Source of the DNA: Plasmodiophora brassicae
Lineage: Eukaryota; Endomyxa: Phytomyxea; Phytomyxea; Plasmodiophorida
Direction: 5' to 3'
DNA: 64,000 nt
NCBI GenBank assembly: GCA_036867785.1
Contig: CP145421.1
Location: 124,001 to 188,000 of the forward strand
This document shows positions 48,113 through 60,479 of this stretch, in pieces. The position numbers and the translations under genes are program-made. How positions within the stretch are numbered: the first letter of the stretch is position 1; the number at the start of each line of letters is the position of its first letter. The notes under the pieces were generated by a model. It ran no database searches. It saw nothing but the letters and a program-made list of their open reading frames with translations, and was not told where the DNA came from.

Positions 48113-50990
48113 TTACAGAGACGAGTCACACGCCGGACGGTCCAGGGCGCGCTGCTGGCCATCGCCTGGGACCAGGTCGGTGACCGAGCTGCGAGGCGAC
48201 CTCTGGTCCAGGTCGGACAGGTCGCCGGAATCGCTGGGCGCCCGCGGGCCGTCCTCCGTCACCGTGCTGGCCGTATCGTCGTCGTCCGTGTCCGGCGCGG
48301 CGCCTGCCGCCAGCACCGACGCCGACTTGCTGACCGACATCAGGCGCGACGACCCGCGACGCTTCGTCAGGCCTTGATGGGACGCGCTCTTGACAACGCT
48401 GTACGCCCAACGGGTCAGTCGTCAGACGGTGTGCGACGACGACCGTTGCGCCACCGACCCTCTATCTGGCATGACCGACGAATCGCCCTCGGTCATCGAT
48501 GCATCCAGCGCGACGAACAGGCCCGACGGCACCGCCAGGTACATCCTGTTCAGCGTGTGCAGGAACGAGTGCGATGGCAGGCGATCCGTCATGGCGATCG
48601 TGTCGGGCGCGTGAGGCAGAACGCGCGACGCCGCCAACGACAGGTCGCTGACCGGCAGCGTGCAACCGACCTGGGCCATCACCTCGACAACGCCAGCGAA
48701 CGACACCTGCGATCGTCGCGTCAGCGTTGCGCGCCTCGAGCCGGGGGCCACCACCCTAAGCACCATGCCGTCCGGATCGCGACGCTCCTGCAGGCCCCGT
48801 CGAATCCCGTGCTGGAAGTCCAGGATCTCCTCGACGAACTGGTTGCGGATCATCTCCAGGAACTATATAACGGGGCGGGTGAGCGCGTCGGCGCCCAGCA
48901 ACACGGTGACCTACGTCTGTGCGGGGGGCCGCCCGATTCAGCACGCTCCGGTAGTCGACGAGGAAGCCGGCCTCGCCGCTCTTCTGCAGCGCCTTCACGT
49001 ACATGGCCCGCGCCTCCTCCGACTTGTTCGGGAAGACGCGCGCGCATTGCTCCAGGAAGACGCCTGCGCACGTGTTCACCGCCGCGCCGGTCGGCCACTG
49101 CCCAGACGAACAACAACGCGTACCCTTGGGCACCTTGCCCGACGGTCTCCCTCGGACGCGCCTGTCGACCTGCACCATGGCGGCCAGCAGCGCGTCCTCG
49201 ATCGTCGCGATCACCCGCAAGGCGTCCCAGTGGATGCGCACGCGAATGATCTGACATCGGCGGCGGGGAGGGTCACAACGGCGGGCGCACGCAGCACGAG
49301 GGTGCGGACGCACCTCGAGGAGCAGGGCGCAATCCGAGTTCCACCGGTACCGGTCGAGCGCATCGGCCAGGTTGTAGGCGAGGTCCAGGCCGTCGACGGC
49401 TGACCCATCGTCGACCTTGCTGCGGATCCAGTCGGTCAGGACCAGCGACGGGTCCGTCGACGCGGGCGCCTGGCTCTCCCGGAACGCGAACACGTCCCTC
49501 GCCATCTTCAGCGTCTGCTTCAGCGTCCAGTTCCGGTTGCGAACGCGCACGGCGCCCAGCTCGACGGGCACGCCCAGCCACGACGGCACCTGTAACCGCG
49601 ACCGTCGTCAGCGACACGATCCGTCACGACGACACGCCGGCCTACCATTGGCGTATCGGTGGGGTGCGCGTACAGGAACCGGTGATTGGACAGAGGCGAG
49701 ACGTGGAGGTCGACCGCTTGCCCTTCCGTCCGGTCCCGCTGCCCGTGCAACGTGACGTTCAGGTCGTCCATCGTCCTGACGCGACCCTGGAGCGTGTCGA
49801 GGATACGCGCGACCTTGTCGCGGGACGGCGCCGGCCCGGCCACGTAGTCGGCGCCGCCACAAACGCGGTACACGAGGTCGTACCTGTCGTCACGCCTGCT
49901 CCAGTCGGGCCGGGGCGTCCGACAGCGCATGGCGTCGGACAGCTGGTCGGCCGTGGCGCCCAGCTCGTCCTTGACCTGGGCGAGGCGCAGCAGCCCCATG
50001 TTCTTCGCCTGGTTCTCCTTCTTGTACCGGGCCAGGTACGCGTCCCGCTCCCGTACCGCGTCGTCCAGCTGCGCGATCAGGCGGTCGCGTTGCCGGTACG
50101 CCGTCTCCAGCTCGTTCCGCATCGTGTCCTCGGTGGCAATCTCAGAGATGGCCGCACTGCCGACCGCAACCGTGAGCGGGTCCGCTGCCGAGGAGGAGCG
50201 CACGGCGACGACGTACCTTTGCTGGGCAGCGGGTGTCAGACGACTCGGGTCGAAGTCCACCTGCGACAGGAGCTTCTGCTGCTGGCTGTGCGCCACCGTC
50301 ACCCGCTGGCATTCGGCCAGGGCTGCAGAGCAGAACGCAGGCATCAGAGCACGGTCCGGTTCGTGGCGGGACCCTGACCGTCGTCGGCGACGCGTCGCTG
50401 CTCGATGGCCTCGAGTTCCGCCTCGAACACGGCGCGCTCCAGGGCGGTTTTCTCCTGCGCCAGCCTGTTGTTCTCGTCCTGGTACCGATGCAGGTCCAAT
50501 TGCAACTGGCGAACACGGGATTGCAGGCCCGATACCAGCTGCCCCTGCTCGGCGTGCGACGTCGTCAGGGCCGCCCACTCTGCCCTGCGGGAACAACACC
50601 AGCAGCCCGGTGATCAGAACGCGCGCATTCCTCACCATACCGAACGGGCCCAACCGCTGTCGCTGGAGGTCAGTCTCCAGATCGCGTAGGCGGCCCTGCA
50701 ACTCGGCGTTCCGCCCGCTCAGGCAGGCAGCCCGTTGTCGGGAATCGTCTCTGAGGCAAGGCAGCGCTCAGCACGGATTGTCGGGGACGCGCGTGCGGGC
50801 CCAGGCGCACGCTATCGTCTGCGCGTCGGCGGCACGAGACGCGTATGTGTGACGACGTTGCCCGTCAGCAGGTTCGTCGGTGTAGACAGCGGCGTCCAGG
50901 ATCGTGATGACGGTGCCCATGACGTCACCGATCCCGTACAGCGACCCGACCTGATCTGCAACGCCAATCAGGACGAAACCCCTCCCCCGC
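48113..50990 (-). CDS. Long coiled-coil protein, many short introns (5' end unresolved)
   Basis: At least eight exons on the minus strand. Well-supported introns: 50751-50810 (60 nt), 50580-50640 (61), 50323-50378 (56), 49590-49645 (56), 49251-49313 (63), one near 49097-49157, 48863-48914 (52) and 48399-48458 (60). The N-terminal exon reads VGSLYGIGDVMGTVITILDA. A long coiled coil follows (ELQGRLRDLETDLQRQRL, RVRQLQLDLHRYQDENNRLA, RNELETAYRQRDRLIAQLDD). The C-terminal half is globular and helical (SLVLTDWIRSKVDDGSAVDG, NLADALDRYRWNSDCALLLE, CARVFPNKSEEARAMYVKAL, FLEMIRNQFVEEILDF), with an acidic Ser-rich tail (PDTDDDDTAS). No family is certain. The first exon is not resolved above about 50990. 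Confidence 0.65.
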
Positions 50991-51561
50991 GCTTCGTAGC
51001 GATGCCTTCGGCGACTAACGTAGGGTCTCGAACGCTAGCCGGACGGACAGACCCGATTGCAGGACCGCGCGTGGGAAATCGCCACGAGATTCGTCGGCGC
51101 CGACCCGCCCTGACTGATGGCACAGCGCCTCCCGCAGCCGCGTTAGCAATTGCAACGCTGGACGCCGGTTGTCATCATCGTGCCATCACAGCAGCGCACG
51201 CGCACTGACATGATGATCGCCACCGCGCGCTGTGCCGGCTGATCGACATGCTTCAGTACGGCGGTCGGCGTCGTCGCCCTCTATACGTGAGAGTACCTTG
51301 TCGGTGGTCCATGGGCAGACGGAGACCCACGGGCCGACGTCATGTGCCACCTGACGACACCCACTACCAGGCAGACGATCGCCGCATGTACCGTTAAGTA
51401 AAACGGCCAACGGCGCCCCGCGCTGAACCTCTACCTGGAGCGGTCGCCAGACCAGCCTTACCCTACATTAACACAGCGAAACGTACGCCGCTATCGGCGC
51501 CTGCTGCCTCGCCCGGTGTCCTTTGGTTTGCGGTCGCCTTGGCGGGACTCGCTCATCTCCT
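50991..51561. other. Upstream region of the coiled-coil gene
   Basis: Probably holds its first exon and promoter. A minus-strand stretch near 51000-51050 (SVRDPTLVAEGIATK) looks coding but could not be joined. Nothing else seen. Confidence 0.35.
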
Positions 51562-54500
51562 TCAACTACGTTGCCAGGTGACGAACCGCTCGACAAGGGG
51601 AGCACTGCGGCTGACCTTTTTCTCCAACGACGACGCGACGTAGGTGCGTTTGGTGCCAGACAGAGGCGGTTGGCCGGTGGGGCGCGCGTTCTGCTGGGTC
51701 CACTGCGACCGAGCGCCCGCCTGGGCCGCTCGACCACAGCCATGCACTTCGGCGAGGGCGTGCTCCATGCAGAACGCCAGATGGCAGAACCGGCAGATGG
51801 AGCGAACCGTCAGCGTGCTCCTCGGGCATCGCTCGTGGCCGCAGCGCCCAGGGCGAATATTCAGATCGGCTAGCTGCTGTTCGACCTCATCGACACCTGC
51901 TGCAGGAGCATCGGCGTCTTGCGCGGCACTCGCCTGCGCCTTCTTCTTCTTCTTGCGCACCCGCTTGTTCTTGGACGGCTTAACGGCGGCAGCGGGGGTG
52001 CGCGTCTCATTCTCAGCAACACCGTCTTCCTCATCGTCGCCGTTGCCGTCCTCATCTTCGACGACCAGTACGTCGGCAATCTGGATGCGGTCCTGTGCAG
52101 AAGGCGCCGCCGCTGCTGGTGCCCGATTGGCAACCGGTGGGTCACGACGGGGCCGCCGTACCCAGCAGTACCGGTCGCGGTCGGCCCCCGAGCTGCCATG
52201 CTGCAGGCCACATTCCTCAGCGAACTGGTGGACCTCCATGCGCTCGTAGGACGACAGCGACGCCGGGAACGATACCTCCTGCCCGGGACGCAGACCCCGG
52301 ATCGTCGCTCTCGCGGATTCCATGTCGAACGTCGACGCGGGTGGCCGGTCAGCGATCTTGGGCGCCCCCGTCTCCGCAACCGCCTTCCTCTGCAACTGCC
52401 GCCTCTGCTTGGCCGACAGCCTCGCCTTGCCACCCTGACCGGCACCATCGCGTGCCGACGGTTCAACAGCAGGCACGTCAGCACCTTGGTCACACTCGTC
52501 GCACTCCTCGTCGTCGTCGTCGTGGTCGTACTCAGCAGCCGACCGGCAGTCGGCGACCGAGCGCAGGTGTTGCACGAATCGTTGCAGGAACGGCAACCGT
52601 GAGACGGTCGTCGTGTCGCAGACGACGGCGAGGTGTCGGCGCGCCCGCGTGACCGCGACGTTCGTGCGTCGCTGGTCGTCCAGGAACCCACAGCGCCCGT
52701 CCGGGTTCGATCGCACCATCGTGATGATGACGGCGTCCTTCTCGCGGCCTTGGAATCCGTCGACCGTGCCAATCTCGATACGGTCCCGAACAGGGCCGCC
52801 ACAGGCGTCTGCAACGGCGTCCCGGCACGATCCAACCTGCCGGTTGTACGGCGACAGAACGCCAATCTGTTCGGGTTGTACGCCGGCCGCCAGCAACGAT
52901 CGGACATGTCGCGCAACCAGACGAGCCTCGTTCTTGTTGCCTTTGGATTCGTCCGCATCGTCGTCGTCCTCCTCGAACCCACAATCCGCCGTGTCGATCA
53001 GGACGAGGGCCCGACTCGTGTCACGAGTCTTCTTGACGTCAGGCAGGTCCGACAGCAGGTGATGACGGACGGCGTCGGAAGGTACCAGGCGGCCGTCGTA
53101 GAACTCATCCGACGACCACTTCTGTATGCTTTCGTGCATGCGGTACTGCTCCTCGAGCATGACGACAGCGGGTTCGGGCGCAATCGCATGGATGCGCTCG
53201 AACATGGTCGGCAGGACGACTTGCGACTTGACGGTGGGCGCCAGCTGTTTGTGGTCGCCTGCCAGGACCAGTCGCTTGCAGAGCAGCGCAGGGATCCAGC
53301 AGTGCGGCTCTAGGGCCTGCGCCGCCTCGTCGATAATACACAGATCGAACTGTCGCCCACGAAGGTCGCTAGCGCCCGCGCCGACACAGGTCGACAGGAC
53401 GACTTGCGCCTTGCCGACGACCGACTCGACTGCACGTGTCTCCATGGCACGGAGGTCGGCCCGTAATTGCCGATACTCGAGGCGACCGGGATTCTGTCGC
53501 ATCTCGGCGCGAATATCATTGGCCAACTTGGAACCTTCCGATCGCGCAACCTGCGTCGAAACACGAACCGCAATCAGGTCTCACGCGCCTGCACAACGAC
53601 GACGATAGACCACGACGTACCAGTTCGTCCAGGGAGTGATCCAGCACCGATGGAAGAAGCCTTGCCGGGTGCCCCGTGCGAACCAAACGGATTCTAGGGA
53701 CCACAGCGGCCAGACGTTCCGTGATCGTGTCAACGGCGACGTTCGACGGGGCGCAGACCAGGACGCTCATTCCCGTGCGGACGGCTGCTTCGATGATGGC
53801 GACAACGACGGTCGTCTTGCCACACCCGGGCGGCCCGTGGATCAATGCGACATCGGTTGACGCCATTGCACAGCGAACGGCATCGCGCTGCCGCTCGTTA
53901 AGCGATGACAAGATGCTGCCGGATATCTGATCGAACGTCGGCAGCGCATGCGGAACCGCGATTGGGCGTTCAGCGAGCAGGACGCAGCGCACGTTGTAGG
54001 CCGGCGATGACGATGGAAGCCTTTCGGCATCCTGCAGAGCCTGTCGACTGCGGCGGAACGTGACCTCGTTGCCAACTCTACAGAGCGGTGAACATCCGGT
54101 ACGAGAGATTACAGGGGCGCAGGCAGCGCGCGCTTACTTGACAATGACGATGGTGAATCCCGTGCTCATGTTTTCCTCCTTCAGTTCATCGCAGGAAACG
54201 GTGATGACCTTATAACGAGGATTAGATGCTGGCAGTGCTTCTGGTCGGACCAGAGTATGCAAACGTACCTTCTTGCTGATTCGCTGGACGATGGCCTGCT
54301 CGACGATAATACTGGAAGCGGTCCGTACTTGTACAATGTCCCCCGAGGAGATGCGCGTGGCAGGCAGGTCGGCGTCGTACTGCAACGCCAGGTCCAGCAG
54401 CGTCCTCGCCCGCAACCCGCAGCGCGGCGTCCCGGACACGTGCAGGCGCCGAATGGCCTGCCCCGCGCGCTCCAGTGCCCTATACGACTGGCGCTGCAGC

Positions 54501-54577
54501 AGCGCGCCCACGCTCGCATTCGTCTCCGCGTCCTGCTCCGCCGTCACCAGCTCGCGCAACGACGACAGCAACGACAT
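51562..54577 (-). CDS. IGHMBP2: IGHMBP2/SMUBP-2 family superfamily-1 helicase
   Basis: Exons 54138-54577, 53621-54077 and 51562-53550 (introns 60 and 70 nt) give 961 residues, close to the human protein's size. The N-terminal beta-barrel region includes TRISSGDIVQV and VGNEVTFRR. The UPF1-like helicase has the Walker A HGPPGCGKTT, CAPSNVAVD, the DEAA box in CIIDEAAQALEP, GDHKQLAPTV, LEEQYRMHESI, TVDGFQGREKDAVI and VAVTRARRHL. After it come an R3H domain (SSYERMEVHQFAEECGLQH) and an AN1 zinc finger (CGHERCPR ... CRFCHLAFCMEHALAEVHGC). This domain order is diagnostic. These 5'-3' RNA/DNA helicases associate with ribosomes and tRNA. The start is ATG 54577. Confidence 0.93.
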
Positions 54578-54974
54578 GTCCGCCGCGTCACGGCCGCGTT
54601 GCAGTTCGCCAGTCCCGAGGGCGCACTTTCGACTTTGCCCTGGACTGCGAGCTGCACGACGATTTCGACCCCTGGACTGCGAGCTGCATGACGCGTACTC
54701 GGTAGCTGCAATCGCCACTGTGCAACGGGCCGGCTGCTCGGGGACGGGTTTCGGCCATGTGGGGCAGGGCGGCGGCGGGCGGCGCGGCCGTTATCTGTCC
54801 AGTGACTGCCGAGCGGGGCGGGGTCCGCCGGATCACGCCAAAACCGAACCCTGGTCAGTCGTGGCGCACCCCGATCGGCAGGATCGGGTGGCCGCAACCA
54901 TTGCCGGCGTCAAGCGCAGCCGACCGAGGCGGAAGTCATCGGCCGAGGCGCCCGCCGCGGCCGACGACGCCGGC
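54578..54974. promoter_or_regulatory. Divergent promoter between IGHMBP2 and CUL1
   Basis: The two start codons are 397 bp apart on opposite strands. The gap contains a 17-bp direct repeat, TGGACTGCGAGCTGCAY, at about 54642 and 54673. No TATA box is evident. Confidence 0.5.
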
Positions 54975-57517
54975 ATGCAGGGCGCAGGTGACGGCGAGGA
55001 AGTGATCGACCTGGAACAGGGCTGGGCGCACTGTCGCGACACGGGCATCAACCCGCTCCTGCAGCGCATCGAGACGGCGTTCGACGACGGCGAGTTCGAA
55101 CGATGCACGATCAAGGCGGAGACGTACATGGACGTGTATGACAAGGTCTTCAAGATGTGCATTCAGCGCGATCCGAACAACCACAGCGAGCAGCTGTACG
55201 TGCGGTACACGGAGGCCATCCGCATGTACCTGCAGGGGACTGTCGTCCCCGAACTGGCGCGCGCCCGCTCCCAGAACGAGGTCCTGTTCCTGCGCGAATG
55301 GAACAAACGGTGGAAGTACCAGAAGATTCTGGTGCAGGGCCTCTCCGGCATGTTCACGTACATCGTAGGGGCAGCAGCATACTCTCGCTGTGTGTACGAT
55401 TCTGCATTGCTGACGTGACGCGCGACCCACCAGGATCGATTCTACGTCCCCAATGCCGATGACAAATTGCCGCTGGCCAGCCAGGGCTTCGACCTGTATT
55501 CGCGCGAGGTCTACGAGCAGTACAAGGCGAACGCCAAAGATGCGATCCTGTCGGCAGTGGCGAAGGAGCGCGAAGGCGAGCAGCAGGATGCCAACCGTCT
55601 ACAGACGGCCGTGAACGTGTTCGTCGAGCTGGGCGCCAGGGTCGGCACCGTCGCCCTCGACTATTACCGCGGCGACCTGGAGACACCGCTCATCGAAGCG
55701 ACCAAGTCGTACTACTTCGCGCACGGCCGGGCGTGGCTGGACGAAGACACCTGCCCGGCCTATATGGTCAAGGTCCGGTGCCCTTTGGCCGCCCATTGCT
55801 GCCGTCGTCGAATGTGACACTGGATAGGCGGAAGCCGTCATCCGCTGCGAATCCGGGCGTGTCGACGCGTACCTGCACCCGTCGACGAAGCCGAAACTGA
55901 TCCTCGCCGTGCAGCACGAGCTCCTCCAGCAGCATCAGATCGAGCTGATGGAGAAACCGACGGGCATCAATGCGCTGCTGGAGCAGGGCGCGCAGGACGA
56001 CCTGTCCAGAATGTATCGTCTGTTCAAGGAGGTGGAGGACGGCGTCAAGCACATTGCCAAGGCGCTCAGGGACCATGTCAAGCAGATCGGCGTCGGGTAC
56101 ATTGAGGCGTCGAAGGAGGAACCCGCGACGCCCGCTGCGCCTGGCCAGTCCGATGACCACGACCTTGTCAAGAAACTCATTGCCCTGCATGACACGTACC
56201 TGAACATCGTGAAGACGTGCATGGCGTCGGACACGATCGTCGAGAAGGCGCTGCGGGAGGCGTTCGAGGATGCCATCAATCGCGAGCATTATACGTCGAA
56301 CCTTCTTGCAAAGTTCGTCAATGCTCTTCTCACGAAGGGCAGCAAGGTACGTGTGCGCCCCCCCCCCCCCCCCCCCCCAATCCGAATCGTCGCCCCGTGT
56401 CCTGATTCGTGTCGTACGCACCAGGTGTCCGTTGCCACGTTCGAGCAGACGCTGGACCATGTCGTTATGCTGTACGGGTACATCCGCGACAAGGACATCT
56501 TCGAGGAGGAGTACCAGATGTACCTGGCCAATCGGCTGCTGGCGTCCAAGTCGGAGTCGCACCAGGCGGAGAAGACCATGATTGCCAAGCTGAAGTCGGA
56601 GTGCGGGTACCACTGGACGTCGAAGCTCGAGTCGATGTTCAAGGACGTCCAGCTGTCCGACGAGCTCATGCAGCAGTTCGTCGCCACGTGCGGCAGGGAG
56701 TTCCAGACGGAACTGCACGTCAACGTCTGCACGATGGGTCGCTGGCCGTCGGCGGTCCTGCCGACGTGCAACATGCCGGCGCAGCTCAAGCGCCTGACGG
56801 ACCGGTTCAAGTTGTTCTACGTGAACAAGCACAGCGGGAAGAAGATCGAGTACCAGATGGACAAGGGCGAGGCGGACGTGTCGGTCCGGTTCGCCGACGC
56901 CGACCCGTCGTCTGGCGTGCGCGCCAACGCCAAGCTGCTCGTCGTGTCCACGTTCCAGATGGTCATCCTCCTCATGTACAACCAGAGGACGGAGTTCACG
57001 TTCCAGGTAGGGACGCACCGTTGTGTCTGTCTGTCGCGTGCGCTGACGAGGCGCGCCGCCTTGCCTGTTTCAGGAAATTGCCGACGGCACGGGCATCCCG
57101 CGCGCCGACCTGGAGACCCATTTGCTGTCGCTGGCGCACCCCAAGGTCAAGGTGCTGAGCAAGACGCCGAACACGAAGGACATCCGGCCGGACCATGTGT
57201 TCGCGCTCAACACGTCGTACGCGTCCAAGTTGTTCCGCGTCAAGGTCCCGCTGATGAAGGCGCCGACGAAGAAGAGCGTCGGCGTCGACCCCAAGCTGCA
57301 GACGCAGAGGAGGCATCAGATCGATGCGGCCATCGTCCGCATCATGAAGACGCGCCAGCGCCTGCACCACAACCAGCTGGTCAGCGAGGTCATCAAGCAG
57401 CTGCAGCGGTTCAAGCCGGCGGCCGCCGACATCAAGAAGCGGGTCGAGAACCTCATCGAGCAGGAGTACCTCGAGCGGGACGACGCCGACAGACGATACT
57501 ACAACTACCTGGCGTGA
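54975..57517 (+). CDS. CUL1: Cullin, CUL1-like scaffold of SCF ubiquitin ligases
   Basis: Five exons, 54975-55364, 55434-55772, 55828-56346, 56425-57006 and 57074-57517, each of whole codons, give 757 residues, typical for CUL1. Introns are 69, 55, 78 and 67 nt; the third contains 21 consecutive C. The N-terminus VIDLEQGWAHC resembles CUL1. Cullin repeats follow, then the homology domain (YQMYLANRLLASKSESHQAE, CGYHWTSKLESMFKDVQLS, FQMVILLMYNQRTEFTFQ). The C-terminal neddylation domain carries IDAAIVRIMKTRQRLHHNQL with the acceptor lysine in IVRIMK, and ends LIEQEYLERDD...YYNYLA. It bridges Skp1/F-box receptors and the RING protein Rbx1. The start codon is the only in-frame ATG between the upstream gene and the conserved N-terminus. 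Confidence 0.92.
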
Positions 57518-57598
57518 AGGCGCGCGCGATCTCACCACCTTGCCTGTGTCGACGTTTGCAGGGGTGCGAACGGGGGCCGCTTCGTCTTTATTCGACCG

Positions 57599-60340
57599 TC
57601 AGTCGTCCTGGGCGACGCTTCGTAGCGATGGGTCGATGTCGACCATGGTGGCCTGGCGTTTCTTTCGCGAGCCACGTCGAATCAGGGGGGCGGCGGGCCG
57701 GCTCCCGTTCGCCGGGTCCGCGTCGTCGCCCGGCGCCTCGCTGTCGCCGGCCTGGTCGTCGTGCTCGTCGACCTGGTGCGCGCTCGGCCCCTGGTCCACG
57801 AGCGCCGCCGTCTCCTGCACGGAAACCGTGGCCAGGATCGCCATGTGCCTGTACCCGGCCACGACGCCCGACAGGTTCATCCCCTTCAGCGTCGTCAGAC
57901 GCCCCGGCCGGGTCGCCGACGCGTCCCCATGGTCCTCCTCAGCGGGAGAAGCGCCGCCGCCGCCAACCTGCCACGAGTAGATCATGCCCGACTGCGTCAC
58001 ACCTGGCACGACGAACAGCGTTCAGCACCCGCCATGGGACGCAGACACACATGCGAGCGCGGACGCCCCCACCGATCGTGTTCGTCAGCGTGGCCGCCAC
58101 GCCCGTGAAGCAGTGGGCGGGCGGGATGCGCTGGAACCCCTGGCCATGCTGGCCGATGCGCGTCGAGTAGATGGTGCCGTCGTCGGTCAGCGCCACCGTG
58201 TGGTGCGGCCCGCACGACACGCTCGTGACGCCCTTGCGTTGCAGGGAGCGGACCGGGGTGGGCGCCGCCACCGACGTCGTCGTCGGGGACGCCAGACCGC
58301 ACTGCCCGAACGTGTTGTCGCCCCAGGCGTAGACGGCGCCGTCGAACCCGATGGCGCAGCAGTGGTCCGGCCCGCATTGCACCGACGCCCAGAACTCGCC
58401 GTGCGACGTCATGGGCGTCGGCGGCACCCAGGCGCCCGCCCGCATCACGTCGGCGCCGAGGCCCAGCTGGCCCTCGTCGGCGCGCCCCCAGACCCACAGG
58501 TCGCCGGACGACGTCACCGCCAGCGAGTGCTGCCGTCCTGTGTGTGTGGGTCGCAGCACGTGTCAGCGAACGTTGAACAGACGACGACGATCGCTGACCG
58601 CAGGCGACGGCGTCGACGTCGACGTCGGCGAGGGGCTTGACGGCGGCCGGGAACGTCAGCAGGTCGTCCTGGGCGGGCGTCTGCCCCCGGCCCATGACGA
58701 GGACGCGGCGGGCGCCGGTGACGATGGCGCTGTGGGCGGCGCCGGCCGCCACCCGCTGCACGGTCGTGTTGCAGATCGGGCTGCGGCTGACGTGCAACGT
58801 CTCGGGCGACTTGACCAGGGCGAGGTCGGGGCCCAGGCCCAGCTGCCCGTGCTGGTTGCTGCCCCAGCCGTACGCCAGGCCGTCGCTCGTGACGCACAGC
58901 GAGTGCTGGGCGCCCAGAGCGACCTGCGCCACCCGTACGCCCAGCAACGACCGGACCAGCTGCGGGAACGGCTGCGATCGCGTGTTGTCCAGGCCCAGCT
59001 GGCCGTGGTGGCCCTGCCCCCAGAGGAACACGACGCACGTCGTGTCCGGCGCCGGCAGCGTCGACGCCGCCGCCGCCGGCAGGATCAGGTCCGGCGTGAT
59101 GTTCAACGGCGACAGGACGAAGGGCGCCGTCGCCTCCTCCTCGGCGATCTTGTCGTCGTCCTCGGCGATGATGCCGAACTGGCGGAGCGACTCGCGCGAC
59201 GGCCGCGTCCCCAGCAGCTGCTCGAGCGACGACGTCTTGGCGTGGCGCTCCAGGCGCTTGCGGTGCGCGTGCATCGTCGGCGACGCCGCCTGCTGCAGGA
59301 TGTTCCGCTGCACCAGCGTCGCCGGCGACGGCCGCGACGCCAGCATCCGCTCCAGGCGCTGTTGCGGCGAATCCGGTGGCGCCTTGCCTGCCGTCGCCGC
59401 CGCCGCTGCCCCCGCCGCCGTCGTCGTCGTCGTGTCCTCGTCCGGTGGCGCGTCGGACGTCACGACCGCCGAGAACCTGCGTGCGCCCGACGTCGTCAGC
59501 GCTGGCAGGCGGGTGTGCCCATCCCGACGCGCGCGTTACCTGGCCAGGCCGGCGGCCGGCGCCGAACGGAGGATGTTCCGTTTCAGGAGCTCCTCCTGGG
59601 TGGGGCGCTTCGCCAGCAGGCGGGACAGGTGCTGGGCGGCGGCGGCCCCGTTGCCGTCGAGGGCGTCCTCCGAGTCGTCCGCCCTGCCGCGCTGCTGCCC
59701 GTCCACCAGGATGTGCTGGCTGACCAGCAGGTGCCGTTCCGGCCGGTTCATCAGCATCGCGTTCAGCGACTCGATCCGCGTGTGCAACGACGGGCGCTGC
59801 TGGGCGCCCACGTAGATGTTCCGCTGCTCCAGCTGCTCGGGCGTCGATCGCCCCAGGAGCAGCGCGCTGCGATCGTCCACGATTTACCGAGGTGGAGGGG
59901 GCGCGCCGCGCGAACGTTCAACGCCCCTACCTGAGCCTGTCCTGCTGCTTCCGGACGAGCGTGGGCACGCGCGGCGCCTGCGCCTGGCGCTGCTCGGCGA
60001 GGAACTTGGCGAGCGCCGAGTCGCTGTCGTCGGCCGACAGCCGCCGGGTGTCGGTCGCCAGCGACATTTCCGCATCGACCCGCGTCTGCGACAGGTACCG
60101 GACGGTGCGCGGCCGGGTCGTCTTGCTCCGTTTGTCGTCATCGTCGTCGTCGCGGCGATCGTCGCCCTTGTCGGCGGGGGCGGCCGCCGGCTGCGACGAG
60201 CGCTTCGGTTTCGACGACCGGGGGGCGCCGGACGCGCCTCGGTGCGTAACGCACATCGGGGACGTGACCGCGCGCGTCGCCAGGCATCCGGCCACGACGC
60301 AGGGGATGCTCCCGGCGCTGACTCCCGATACATACGACAT
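57599..60340 (-). CDS. RPEL-repeat and RCC1-repeat fusion protein
   Basis: Exons 59931-60340, 59540-59866, 58599-59476, 58073-58537 and 57599-58002 sum to 827 codons plus stop; introns are 64, 63, 61 and 70 nt, all GT-AG. After a basic/acidic low-complexity N-terminus come five RPEL-type repeats: GRSTPEQLEQRNI, NRPERHLLVSQHIL, KRPTQEELLKRNIL, SRPSPATLVQRNIL and TRPSRESLRQFGII. RPEL motifs bind monomeric actin in MRTF and Phactr proteins. Then an RCC1-type beta-propeller follows: WGQGHHGQLGLD, WGSNQHGQLGLG, VACGRQHSLAVTSSGDLWVW, WGRADEGQLGLG, AWGDNTFGQCGLA, CGPHHTVALTDDGTIY. The C-terminal ~100 residues are acidic then basic (RRGSRKKRQA). The RPEL run crosses two introns and the RCC1 run two more, so the fusion is not an assembly of two genes. 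It ends 81 bp from the convergent CUL1 gene. Confidence 0.88.
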
Positions 60341-60479
60341 CGCGTGACGATCGTCAACAGGGTGGGCCCTGCGAATCTCGCGAGGCACGTGCCACGCCCC
60401 ACGAGGAGGTGGCGTCACGTCCGGTGCGTACGCTTGCGCGCGCAGACGTTTAGTATATCGAACGGGCCATAAACACCGC

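Noticed and set aside
54273-54974. Extending the cullin upstream to the in-frame ATG within the helicase gene
   Set aside because: It would overlap IGHMBP2 coding on the other strand and add unconserved low-complexity sequence; ATG 54975 gives a typical cullin N-terminus.
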